A stretch of DNA of 64,000 nucleotides from Oceanospirillum beijerinckii DSM 7166. Lineage in GTDB: Bacteria > Pseudomonadota > Gammaproteobacteria > Pseudomonadales > Halomonadaceae. A program made the translations under genes and the position numbers. Of the stretch, positions 35,589-44,301 are shown in pieces. How positions within the stretch are numbered: the first letter of the stretch is position 1; the number at the start of each line of letters is the position of its first letter. The notes under the pieces were generated by a model that was not told the DNA's origin, did no database searches, and saw only the letters and a list, made by a program, of their open reading frames with translations. The stretch is taken from NCBI RefSeq assembly GCF_000422425.1, contig NZ_AULT01000009.1, positions 62,001-126,000 on the forward strand, given 5' to 3'.

Positions 35589-36446
35589 TTAGCGGGTTTC
35601 CATCATCTTCTTCACCTTATTCATGGCATTCTTTTCCAACTGGCGGATGCGCTCAGCGGAAACACCATAAATATCGGCTAATTCATGCAGTGTGGCTTTG
35701 CTATCGGTCAGCCAGCGCTTTTGCAGAATATCCCGGCTGCGATCATCCAGTTCGGCCATAGCGGACTGTAAGCGGGATGATGAATCGGCGGCCCAGTCAG
35801 AGTCTTCCAATTCGGTCGCTGGATTATATCTGTGATCTTCCAGATAGTAAGCCGGTGCTTGATAAGCCTGCTCATCATCGTCATCGCTGTAGCCGTCAAA
35901 AGCGGCATCGTGAGCACTTAAGCGGCTTTCCATCTGACGTACCGTTTGCGGTTTAACGTCCAGATCCTGTGCAATCGCTTCCACTTCTTCATTGTTTAAC
36001 CAGCCCAAGCCTTTTTTAGCACTGCGCAGGTTGAAAAACAGTTTTCTCTGGGCCTTGGTGGTAGCCACTTTCACAATACGCCAGTTACGCAGCACGTATT
36101 CATGAATCTCCGCTTTGATCCAATGCACGGCAAAAGATACCAGGCGTACACCCACGTTCGGGTCAAAACGCTTAACGGCTTTCATCAAGCCAACGTTGCC
36201 TTCCTGAATCAGATCGGCTTGCGGTAAGCCATAACCGGAGTAGCTCTTGGCAATATGTACCACAAAGCGTAAGTGAGACAGTACCAACTCCCTGGCGGCA
36301 TCTAAATCAGACTTCTCATGCAGGCGATGTGCAAGATCCTGCTCGCGCTCTACGGACAGTACCGGGAAGCTGTTAGCAACTTGAATGTAGGCATTCAAAT
36401 CCTGACCGGGGGACAGGGAATCAATCGTTTGCAGGCTAGTATTCAT
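35589..36446 (-). CDS. rpoH: RNA polymerase sigma-32 factor
   Basis: 285 residues. Seen: [20 protein letters not shown] (region 2), the RpoH box [16 protein letters not shown], and the region 4 [23 protein letters not shown]. Directs heat-shock transcription. Candidate targets in this window are grpE and dnaK, which have matching promoters. Upstream of the gene a housekeeping-type promoter is seen. ftsX lies 158 bp before it on the same strand, the normal gammaproteobacterial order. Confidence 0.95.
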   Translation of the reverse strand: MNTSLQTIDSLSPGQDLNAYIQVANSFPVLSVEREQDLAHRLHEKSDLDAARELVLSHLRFVVHIAKSYSGYGLPQADLIQEGNVGLMKAVKRFDPNVGVRLVSFAVHWIKAEIHEYVLRNWRIVKVATTKAQRKLFFNLRSAKKGLGWLNNEEVEAIAQDLDVKPQTVRQMESRLSAHDAAFDGYSDDDDEQAYQAPAYYLEDHRYNPATELEDSDWAADSSSRLQSAMAELDDRSRDILQKRWLTDSKATLHELADIYGVSAERIRQLEKNAMNKVKKMMETR

Positions 36447-36521
36447 ATAACCTCTGAAAATCTGCTTATTCTGATCTTATCTGAGCGTGTTATACGCAAT
36501 AAGTTCACATCAAGAGCAATT

Positions 36522-36549
36522 AATATAGATATTCCTGACTAATTTGCAA
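36522..36549 (-). promoter_or_regulatory. Candidate sigma-70 promoter of rpoH
   Basis: On the minus strand, TTGCAA (36549-36544) and TATATT (36527-36522) are 16 bp apart, about 75 bp before the rpoH start. Confidence 0.45.
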
Positions 36550-36604
36550 GGGGTTTGACTATAGCGTCATTGCCCACTGTATACAAATTGGGTAACAGGC
36601 TATC

Positions 36605-37669
36605 CTAGCGTGGTTCGATGTCACCCAGATGACGGCTTACCGCTAACCAGGCTCCCAGCCAGCCTAACAGAGTCGAGGTTAAGATAAGGAGAAGAGAATC
36701 ACCTGCACCTAAACCAATCAGCTCAAAACTACTGGCATCGTAAGCACTGGCTAAGGCATTGACTGGATCTTCCAGCCATAACAGGCTGATATTAATGATC
36801 CACCAGGCCAGTAAGCCGCCACCTAAGCCGTACCAGATCCCCGTATAAAGGAAAGGGCGTCGGATAAAGGCATCGCTGCCGCCCACCAGTTTGACGATTA
36901 CAATCTCATCGCGGCGACTCTCAATAGCCAGACGGATGGTATTTCCCACCACCAGCAATACGGCGATGCCCAATAGGATGGCCAGGGCACTTACGGCTCG
37001 TTGGCTAAGCTCCATGATATGGTAAAGGCGTTTGACCCAGTCCATATCCAGCTGTGCCTCTTCCACTTCTGGCATCTTATCTAATTCGGTAAACAAGGCT
37101 TCCTGCTGGTTTAGCAGGGTTAGGGTATTGGCAGGGCGTACCACGAGTACACTGGGTAAGGGATTATCATCGAGATAATCCAGCGCTTCACCAAAACCAG
37201 AGAACTGCTTAAATTCCTTCATCGCCTGATCTTTGGAAATATAAGCGACGCTGGCGATATCCGTGCGGGTTTCCAGATTCAGGCGCAAGGCCTGAGCCTG
37301 GGACTCGCTGACTTCCATCTTTAAAAACAGCGACACCTGTGCAGAGCCATCCCGGTTACTGGTCACCACCTGGGCGTTGCTTAAAAACAGATACAGCCCC
37401 GTAGGCAGTGCCAGTGCAATCGCCAGAACAGCCCAGGTCATCAGGCTGGAAAAAGGCGTGCGAATGACCCGCCACAGGCTATCAATGGCCATCATACGGT
37501 GATGGCGTAGCCAGCTGCGGGTTTTATTTCGGGTATTAATCTCCGATTGACTGGCCCCTTTGGCTACTGGCTGTTCCGGCTTTTTTTTGACCTGAGGCTG
37601 TGGACGGGCTGAAACACTGGCTCCGCGCGGGGTCACGCCACGATTATGGGGCTTGCCTACTTCGCTCAT
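36605..37669 (-). CDS. ftsX: Cell division protein FtsX
   Basis: 354 residues. A long, charged N-terminal cytoplasmic extension (about 70 residues, RPQPQVKKKPEQP) precedes the first TM (FSSLMTWAVLAIALALPTGL). A periplasmic domain and three more TM segments follow (ALAILLGIAVLLVVGNTIRL; GIWYGLGGGLLAWWIINISL; LLLILTSTLLGWLGAWLAVS). With FtsE it forms the divisome ABC complex that activates murein amidases. Its start overlaps the ftsE stop by 4 nt (ATGA). Confidence 0.93.
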   Translation of the reverse strand: MSEVGKPHNRGVTPRGASVSARPQPQVKKKPEQPVAKGASQSEINTRNKTRSWLRHHRMMAIDSLWRVIRTPFSSLMTWAVLAIALALPTGLYLFLSNAQVVTSNRDGSAQVSLFLKMEVSESQAQALRLNLETRTDIASVAYISKDQAMKEFKQFSGFGEALDYLDDNPLPSVLVVRPANTLTLLNQQEALFTELDKMPEVEEAQLDMDWVKRLYHIMELSQRAVSALAILLGIAVLLVVGNTIRLAIESRRDEIVIVKLVGGSDAFIRRPFLYTGIWYGLGGGLLAWWIINISLLWLEDPVNALASAYDASSFELIGLGAGDSLLLILTSTLLGWLGAWLAVSRHLGDIEPR

Positions 37670-38334
37670 CGGTTTCCGCCCCCATTAATCAGGCTGCCCT
37701 CGCGCAGGGTCAGTACGCGTTTACCCATACGGGCGATCAGGTCAAGGTCGTGACTGGCGATCAATACGGTGACTTCACGCTCATTAAACTGTTCAAACAG
37801 ATGCATAATCTCTGAGGACAGTTTGGGGTCCAGGTTACCGGTAGGCTCGTCCGCCAGAATAATGGGAGGCTTTTTCACTACAGCGCGGGCGATGCCGACA
37901 CGTTGCTGCTCACCACCGGACAGCATAATCGGGTTTAGCTTCTCTTTTTTTAGCAGGCCTACTTTATCCAGCGCTGCCCGTACCCGGTTACCGATCATTT
38001 TGGGGTCAGCACCCTCAATCAGCAGAGGCAAAGCGACATTATCAAATACGCTGCGATCAAACAGCAGCTGGTGATTCTGGAATACCACACCGATATTGCG
38101 GCGCAGGGCAGGAATCTTGCTCTTTGACATCTTGGTCAGGTTTTCACCGTTCACGACCACCTGGCCGTTGGTGGCTTTTTCCATACGCATAATCAACTTC
38201 AGCAGAGTGCTTTTGCCAGCCCCGGAGTGACCGGTAAGAAAACACATTTCACCCTTGTTGATGGTAAGGTCCAGATGTTTCAGTGCTTCATAACCATTTT
38301 CATAGCGTTTGCTGACGTTTGTAAAATGGATCAT
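37666..38334 (-). CDS. ftsE: Cell division ATP-binding protein FtsE
   Basis: 222 residues from ATG 38334 (AGGA 6 nt upstream; the longer frame from 38355 has no ribosome site). ABC ATPase: Walker [15 protein letters not shown]-loop VVFQNHQLL, signature [14 protein letters not shown], Walker [14 protein letters not shown], and H-loop [10 protein letters not shown]. Works with FtsX in septal peptidoglycan splitting. Lies 34 nt after ftsY. Confidence 0.95.
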   Translation of the reverse strand: MIHFTNVSKRYENGYEALKHLDLTINKGEMCFLTGHSGAGKSTLLKLIMRMEKATNGQVVVNGENLTKMSKSKIPALRRNIGVVFQNHQLLFDRSVFDNVALPLLIEGADPKMIGNRVRAALDKVGLLKKEKLNPIMLSGGEQQRVGIARAVVKKPPIILADEPTGNLDPKLSSEIMHLFEQFNEREVTVLIASHDLDLIARMGKRVLTLREGSLINGGGNR

Positions 38335-38367
38335 GGCTTCCTGCGATACATTCATAAAAAAATCGGC

Positions 38368-39672
38368 TTATGACTCAGATTGATCAAACAGAGCGTTGGT
38401 AAACTGGTCGGCATCAAATGGACGCAGGTCATCCACCTGCTCACCGACACCGATAAAGCGGATCGGAATTTCCATCTGTTTAGCCAGCGCAAATACGATA
38501 CCACCCTTCGCGGTGCCGTCCAGTTTGGTTAGGGTAATACCGGTCAGACCCACGGCTTCATTAAACAGAGAAGCTTGAGACAGTGCATTCTGACCTGTAC
38601 CCGCATCCACCACCAGCATCACCTCATGGGGCGCCTCGACGTCGAGCTTTTTCATCACACGGGTGACTTTTTTCAGCTCTTCCATCAGGTTGCTCTTGTT
38701 CTGTAAGCGACCTGCGGTATCGGCGATCAGAATATCCGCATTACGGGCTTTTGCTGCCTGAATGGCATCAAAGATTACGGAGGCACTGTCAGCGCCGGTA
38801 TGCTGCGCAATCACGGGCACCTGATTACGTTCACCCCACACCTGTAACTGTTCTACTGCTGCGGCACGGAAGGTATCACCGGCGGCCAGCATGACGCTCT
38901 TGCCTTCGCTTTGGAATTTCTTCGCCAGCTTACCAATGGTCGTTGTTTTACCCACGCCGTTAACGCCCACCATCAGAATGACGTATGGCGAGGCTTGGTT
39001 CGGAATCTCCAGCGGTTTATTCGCGGGTTCCAGCATGGCGCGCAGCTCTTCTTTCAGGGCCTCGTACAGGGCCTGAGCATCTGCCAGCTGCTTGCGTTGT
39101 ACGCGTTCGGTCAGGCGTTCGATAATGTCAGAGGTGGCTTCAACACCGATATCCGCTACCAGCAGTTGGGTTTCGATCTCTTCCAGCAGGTCATCATCAA
39201 TCTGCTTTTTACCCAGAAACAGGCTGGCCAGACCTTCGGTCAGATTCGCACGGGTACGACCCAGACCGGCTTTAATACGGGAGAAGAAACCTTTCTTCTT
39301 CGGCTTTTCCTGTACTTCCGGCTGAGGTGCTGCCACCGGAACGGGGGCAGGCGTCGGCTCAGGTTGAGTAGCCTGTGTGGACTCTGCTTTCGGCTCGTCA
39401 ATAACCGTTGGCTCAGGCGTTACTTGAGTTTCAACGACGGGGTCCCGGACTTCAGGCGCTGTCAATTCAGCTGCTTGAGTTTCAACCGTTGTATTATCAA
39501 CCGTTTCAGCCATAGGCGTTATTTGTGTGTCAGTGTCTTGGCTGACAGGTGCAGGGCTCTGTTCAGAGCGCTCAACGGCGGTTTCTTCCGCCTGCTCGAT
39601 AGCCTGGGTCTCAGTGACCTGAGCTTCAGGCTGTTCTGCTTTTTTCTTTTTACGTTTGAATAAGCCAAACAT
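38368..39672 (-). CDS. ftsY: Signal recognition particle receptor FtsY
   Basis: 434 residues. The first about 130 residues are an acidic, T/E/P/Q-rich A domain, low in complexity. The NG GTPase domain follows: GVNGVGKTTTIGKLA (G1), AAGDTFRAAAVEQLQ, ADTAGRLQNKSNLMEELKK (G3), LTKLDGTAKGG (G4) and FIGVGEQVDDLRPFD. Docks SRP-ribosome complexes at the membrane. First gene of the ftsY-ftsE-ftsX cluster and divergent from rsmD. Confidence 0.95.
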   Translation of the reverse strand: MFGLFKRKKKKAEQPEAQVTETQAIEQAEETAVERSEQSPAPVSQDTDTQITPMAETVDNTTVETQAAELTAPEVRDPVVETQVTPEPTVIDEPKAESTQATQPEPTPAPVPVAAPQPEVQEKPKKKGFFSRIKAGLGRTRANLTEGLASLFLGKKQIDDDLLEEIETQLLVADIGVEATSDIIERLTERVQRKQLADAQALYEALKEELRAMLEPANKPLEIPNQASPYVILMVGVNGVGKTTTIGKLAKKFQSEGKSVMLAAGDTFRAAAVEQLQVWGERNQVPVIAQHTGADSASVIFDAIQAAKARNADILIADTAGRLQNKSNLMEELKKVTRVMKKLDVEAPHEVMLVVDAGTGQNALSQASLFNEAVGLTGITLTKLDGTAKGGIVFALAKQMEIPIRFIGVGEQVDDLRPFDADQFTNALFDQSES

Positions 39673-39826
39673 GAGATAGATTCTGTGTCTTTGATGTTAG
39701 AAATAGGCGCCTATCCTACCACTTGTCGCCCACGGGGGGTACAATCCTCAGCGCATTGGCCCTCTAAGGGCCAGATTTCCCTGATATAACGCAGTGATCT
39801 GCGCTTCAATGTAAGATTTGTAGCAT

Positions 39827-40444
39827 ATGGCCAGAGTGAAACGACAGAAAAATAATCCAGCTAAGGCTGCTTCTGCCTCCGGTGGTCGTAACCAGCTTCG
39901 TATTATTGCCGGTGAATGGCGTGGGCGTAAACTGCCTTTCCCTGATGGCCAGGGTCTGAGACCGACGGGGGATCGTCTGCGTGAAACCCTATTTAACTGG
40001 TTGTCTTTTTCCATTTATGGCTCACGGGTGTTGGATCTGTTTGCCGGTAGTGGTGCTTTGGGCTTAGAAGCGCTGTCCCGTGGAGCTAAACACGCTACGT
40101 TTTTGGATACTCACCTCGGTGTGATTCGTCAGATGCAGGAAAATCTGGCTACGTTGCGCTGTGATCAGGCTGAAGTGTTACAGGCGGATGCGCTGCAGTG
40201 GTTGCAACATAATCCTGGTAAGGAGTTCGATCTGGTGTTTCTGGATCCACCGTTTGGTCAGGAGATGTTGATCACGGCATGTCAGCAGTTAGAAACAGAA
40301 GGTTGGCTGGCAGAGTCTGCTTATATCTATCTTGAAGCGGAAAAGGGGCTGCAACTGACACAGCTACCGGCAAACTGGCAGCTGTGTAAGGAGAAACAGA
40401 CAGGACAGGTGTCCTGTTGTTTATATCAGCGTCAGGCCGGTTGA
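39827..40444 (+). CDS. rsmD: 16S rRNA (guanine-966-N2)-methyltransferase RsmD
   Basis: 205 residues. Seen: RIIAGEWRGRKLPFPDGQGL, RPTGDRLRETLFNWL, VLDLFAGSGALGLEALSRGA (SAM motif I) and LVFLDPPFG (motif IV). Methylates G966 of 16S rRNA. Its 3' end overlaps the convergent tetR-type gene by 13 nt. It is divergent from ftsY. Confidence 0.93.
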   Translation: MARVKRQKNNPAKAASASGGRNQLRIIAGEWRGRKLPFPDGQGLRPTGDRLRETLFNWLSFSIYGSRVLDLFAGSGALGLEALSRGAKHATFLDTHLGVIRQMQENLATLRCDQAEVLQADALQWLQHNPGKEFDLVFLDPPFGQEMLITACQQLETEGWLAESAYIYLEAEKGLQLTQLPANWQLCKEKQTGQVSCCLYQRQAG

Positions 40445-41073
40445 AGCTGACTTAGAGTCTGGCGTGTTAGTGTGCGTGTCTCTTCGGATAGATAAGGCAT
40501 CTCCAGGCTGATCAGTTGTTTCAGCACTTCAAACAGGTGCTCCTGGCGAATATCTTCTTCGGCAATACCCCGGGCGGTGCGCAGATAACTACCCCAGCCG
40601 GTCAGTACCAGCCAGATATTCAATGCGAGGGGGGGAATTTCCTCTTCAGAAATTTGCATAATATTTGCGTCACGTAGACGGCGGATAATATTGCTGGCCT
40701 GAGCGATGCCCGTTTCGGCAATATTCTGATATCTCTGATGCAATTCCTCATCATTGGCCAACATGCCCACCAGGTCACGATGTAGGAAGCGATAATCCCA
40801 GAATACCTGGAGCAGCTTTTCTAGTAGCTGTGCCTGGTCTTGAAGGGTAACGGGCCGGTCTTGCGGTAGTTCAAACAGGACCGCCAAGGCTTGTTCATAC
40901 TGGTCGAATATCCGAGCAATAATGTCGGATTTATTTCGATAGTGGTAATATAGATTGCCGGGAGAGATTTTGAGGTGGGCGGCAATATGGTTGGTGGTGA
41001 TTTTGCGCTCGCCATGGGTGTTAAACAGCTCCAGAGCGGCGTGCACAATCCGGTCTTTGGTTTTTACAGTCAT
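40432..41073 (-). CDS. TetR-family transcriptional regulator
   Basis: 213 residues from ATG 41073; a TTG at 41094 is possible but has a weaker ribosome site. The N-terminal HTH is KDRIVHAALELFNTHGERKI followed by TTNHIAAHLKISPGNLYYHY, typical of TetR proteins. The C-terminal part is helical and would bind a ligand; it has a DUF-type pattern of marine TetR regulators (DYRFLHRDLVGMLANDEELH). The target genes are unknown; the perfect palindrome between it and coaD is a candidate operator. Confidence 0.85.
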   Translation of the reverse strand: MTVKTKDRIVHAALELFNTHGERKITTNHIAAHLKISPGNLYYHYRNKSDIIARIFDQYEQALAVLFELPQDRPVTLQDQAQLLEKLLQVFWDYRFLHRDLVGMLANDEELHQRYQNIAETGIAQASNIIRRLRDANIMQISEEEIPPLALNIWLVLTGWGSYLRTARGIAEEDIRQEHLFEVLKQLISLEMPYLSEETRTLTRQTLSQLQPA

Positions 41074-41215
41074 AGTCTCGGGTTTCGCACTCAATCGAAT
41101 TTTCAGAAGACAGCTTTTTTGTTTGTTGTTTTTGTTGTAGTTACTAAAAGCATCACGAATATAGCATTATAATCTGGCCAAATCTGTTACACATTGCAGC
41201 TTATTGCCAATACCT

Positions 41216-41231
41216 TAAAGTAATTACTTTA
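41216..41231. promoter_or_regulatory. Perfect 16-bp palindrome, candidate TetR operator
   Basis: TAAAGTAATTACTTTA is a perfect palindrome about 143 bp before the TetR-family gene start and 154 bp before coaD. TetR dimers commonly bind such sites in their own promoter. Confidence 0.5.
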
Positions 41232-41289
41232 GATGATAATTATATAGATTGCCTAGTCTAAAATACGCGTGGGAGAAGATTAGGCCAAT

Positions 41290-41307
41290 CGCTATAAGGA
41301 TATAGCG
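41290..41307 (+). promoter_or_regulatory. Short hairpin with AGGA loop in coaD leader
   Basis: CGCTATA (41290-41296) pairs with TATAGCG (41301-41307) around the loop AGGA. A GGA in a hairpin loop is the form of a CsrA/RsmA site, but this one is 78 nt before the coaD start, so a role in its translation is speculative. Confidence 0.25.
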
Positions 41308-41312
41308 CATAG

Positions 41313-41867
<555 letters not shown>

Positions 41868-41877
41868 CTTGAATTGA

Positions 41878-42156
<279 letters not shown>

Positions 42157-42173
42157 TTGTTGCGTCTTCAGTG

Positions 42174-42210
42174 AAATGCAGCGTTCAGCGATGGGCGCTG
42201 CATTTTTTTT
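42174..42210 (+). terminator. Terminator after coaD-ferredoxin
   Basis: AAATGCAGCG (42174-42183) pairs with CGCTGCATTT (42196-42205), followed by an eight-T run. Confidence 0.9.
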
Positions 42211-42331
42211 GCTTGCTTGATCTGCTTTAACCGCTTTAAAGCTATTGTTGTCTGTTAATTGCAATCATTGCCTGATCGCTTTAAACCTTTCTGCATTTCC
42301 TTGTTCAACTTTCCGCTGGCAGCGAATTCCA

Positions 42332-43651
42332 ATGAGCTTAAATCAGAAAATATTTGCCCTGTCCTGGCCAATTATTTTATCCAATATCAGTGTGCCGTTA
42401 TTGGGGTTGGTGGATACTGCGGTGTTGGGCCATCTGTCTTCTGCGGATTATCTGGCGGCCGTGGCATTAGGGGCCAGCCTGTTCAGTTTTTTGTTCTGGG
42501 GTTTTGGTTTTCTGCGAATGGGCACGACCGGTGTGGTGGCTCAGGCCGCGGGGCAGCAGAACTGGGCTCAGGTAGTTCGGCTTCTGCAGCAAGGTATTGT
42601 CCTGGCGTTGGCTGTTGCGTCGTTACTGTTGATGGCGCAACCCTGGTTGATTGAATTAGGCTTGGCCCTGTTAACCGATAATCAGGGTTTACAGCAGCTT
42701 GCGGGACAGTATGCCCGCGTTAGAATCTGGGCGGCTCCTGCGGTTTTGATCAACTATGTTTTGTTGGGCTGGTTTCTGGCGCAGCAGAACAGTCGTTTCT
42801 CCTTTTATATGCTGGTGCTGGGTAACAGCGTCAATATCGTGCTGGATCTGTGGTTTGTATTGGGATTGGGTTGGGATGTAAAAGGTGTCGCACTGGCTTC
42901 GCTACTGGCTGACTATTTGGTATTGCTGGTCGGGGGGTATCTGGCCTGGTGCCATATCTTGTGCTTGCAGATTGATTACCCGGATAAGTTACGAGGACAG
43001 CTACGTGTTTCTCTGGGGCGTTTCAGTGACTATCAAACCCTGCTTAAGGTCAATCATCAGCTGCTGGTCAGAACCTGGGTGCTGTTGTTTGGTATGGCTT
43101 TTTTCACGGCTCAGGGTGCGCGTTTGGGTGCCGATGTATTGGCAGCTAATGCGATTTTGCTACAGATGGTGATGTTTGTTTCTTATGCGCTGGATGGTTT
43201 GGCTCATAGCGCGGAAGCACTGGTCGGGCAAAGTACGGGAGCTAAACGTATTGATGAATTAAAAGCGATTGTCAGTCGGAGTTTGCTCTTGAGTCTGCTG
43301 GCTGCTGGGTTCTTCAGTGTCTGTTATGGTTTGTTTGGTGTTTCGCTGGCTTCATTAATGACTGATCTGCCTGAGGTATTGTTGTTGGTGGATCAATACC
43401 TGCTCTGGGTTGTACTGATTCCTATATTCGCTGCAGCCAGTTATCTGTTTGATGGTGTTTATATCGGGCTTACCCGAGCGGATGTCATGCGTAACACCAC
43501 CGTGTTAGCCACAGGGTTATATCTGCTTGTCTGGTACCTCAGTCAAGGGCTTGGCAATCAAGGGCTATGGTTTGCCTTTACCCTATTCGCATTGCTGCGT
43601 TCATTGGGGTTGTACTGGCATTATCGTTGGCGCTTAAAGTTTGCCGAATAA
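42332..43651 (+). CDS. MATE family efflux transporter (DinF-like)
   Basis: 439 residues from ATG 42332, chosen because MSLNQKIFALSWPIILSNIS is the normal MATE N-terminus; the longer frame from 42245 is unlikely. Twelve hydrophobic segments. The first half has LLGLVDTAVLGHLSSADYLA and GFLRMGTTGVVAQAAGQQNW and the second half ALDGLAHSAEALVGQSTGAK, the DinF-type signature. Exports cationic or drug-like compounds using a proton or sodium gradient. Confidence 0.87.
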   Translation: MSLNQKIFALSWPIILSNISVPLLGLVDTAVLGHLSSADYLAAVALGASLFSFLFWGFGFLRMGTTGVVAQAAGQQNWAQVVRLLQQGIVLALAVASLLLMAQPWLIELGLALLTDNQGLQQLAGQYARVRIWAAPAVLINYVLLGWFLAQQNSRFSFYMLVLGNSVNIVLDLWFVLGLGWDVKGVALASLLADYLVLLVGGYLAWCHILCLQIDYPDKLRGQLRVSLGRFSDYQTLLKVNHQLLVRTWVLLFGMAFFTAQGARLGADVLAANAILLQMVMFVSYALDGLAHSAEALVGQSTGAKRIDELKAIVSRSLLLSLLAAGFFSVCYGLFGVSLASLMTDLPEVLLLVDQYLLWVVLIPIFAAASYLFDGVYIGLTRADVMRNTTVLATGLYLLVWYLSQGLGNQGLWFAFTLFALLRSLGLYWHYRWRLKFAE

Positions 43652-43944
43652 ATACAGCTGCAAACTGTAATTATAGAATGATTAAGCGATGAGTCTATCT
43701 ACGCAGTAAGGATGCTTCTGTCGTATTTGTCCATTGTGTCAGACATATTTGTCTTATCTGGGGGCAGGATGGTGCGTCAGAAAGTAAATATCTTTTTAAA
43801 ACATGTGGTTATGTAAGAGTATTGGGGTTGGCATCAGCTTTGCTCTATCTATAACAGAAACCGAATACTGACCGAAACAGGACATCCATATTTCAGGCAG
43901 TGAACATTTCGGTAGTGATATGTGATAGAGAAAGGAGCAATACG

Positions 43945-44061
43945 ATGAGCCATGCTGAAGACTTTGAACAAATTGGTGCAGTATCAACTATCTTAATGGC
44001 TGCCGCAGCGCTGGTTATTGGCATTTTCCCGCTGTTAACCCAGATTTTTGTCCTGCTATAA
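43945..44061 (+). CDS. Small single-pass membrane protein (38 aa)
   Basis: ATG 43945 follows an excellent ribosome site (AAAGGAG, 7 nt upstream). The 38-residue product has a polar start (MSHAEDFEQIGAV) and one hydrophobic segment (STILMAAAALVIGIFPLLTQ IFVLL). It is too short for normal gene finding. The clean ribosome site, the amphipathic-then-hydrophobic layout and the following hairpin (44063-44098) support a real gene. I do not recognise it; single-pass microproteins of this form often sit in membrane complexes. Confidence 0.6.
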   Translation: MSHAEDFEQIGAVSTILMAAAALVIGIFPLLTQIFVLL

Positions 44062-44062
44062 C

Positions 44063-44098
44063 GGAAGCGAATCCCGGCCTGCGGATTCCGGGGCTTCC
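44063..44098 (+). terminator. Hairpin after the 38-aa ORF
   Basis: GGAAGC-GAATCC pairs with GGATTC-CGG-GGCTTCC, a two-part stem with a bulge. There is no good T-run, so it is a weak terminator candidate. Confidence 0.4.
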
Positions 44099-44301
44099 TA
44101 TCTGTGACTTTAGTCACAATTTACTGTAGAAATAAGCGCACTTGTGGCGCTTTTTCTGTTATTTGTTTGCCGTTTTTCCCTCTCTCCTGTATTACACTCA
44201 GCAGATTAAAGTGTTTCCCCTACACCCAAAGGGGAGCTTATTTTTTTATAAAAAAACAACTAATATGTATCTTTGTCCTTTATTGTGCAGGAGTGCAAGT
44301 A

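Noticed and set aside
38911-39663. 250-codon ORF opposite ftsY
   Set aside because: Antisense to the low-complexity A domain and NG domain of ftsY; no known motif.
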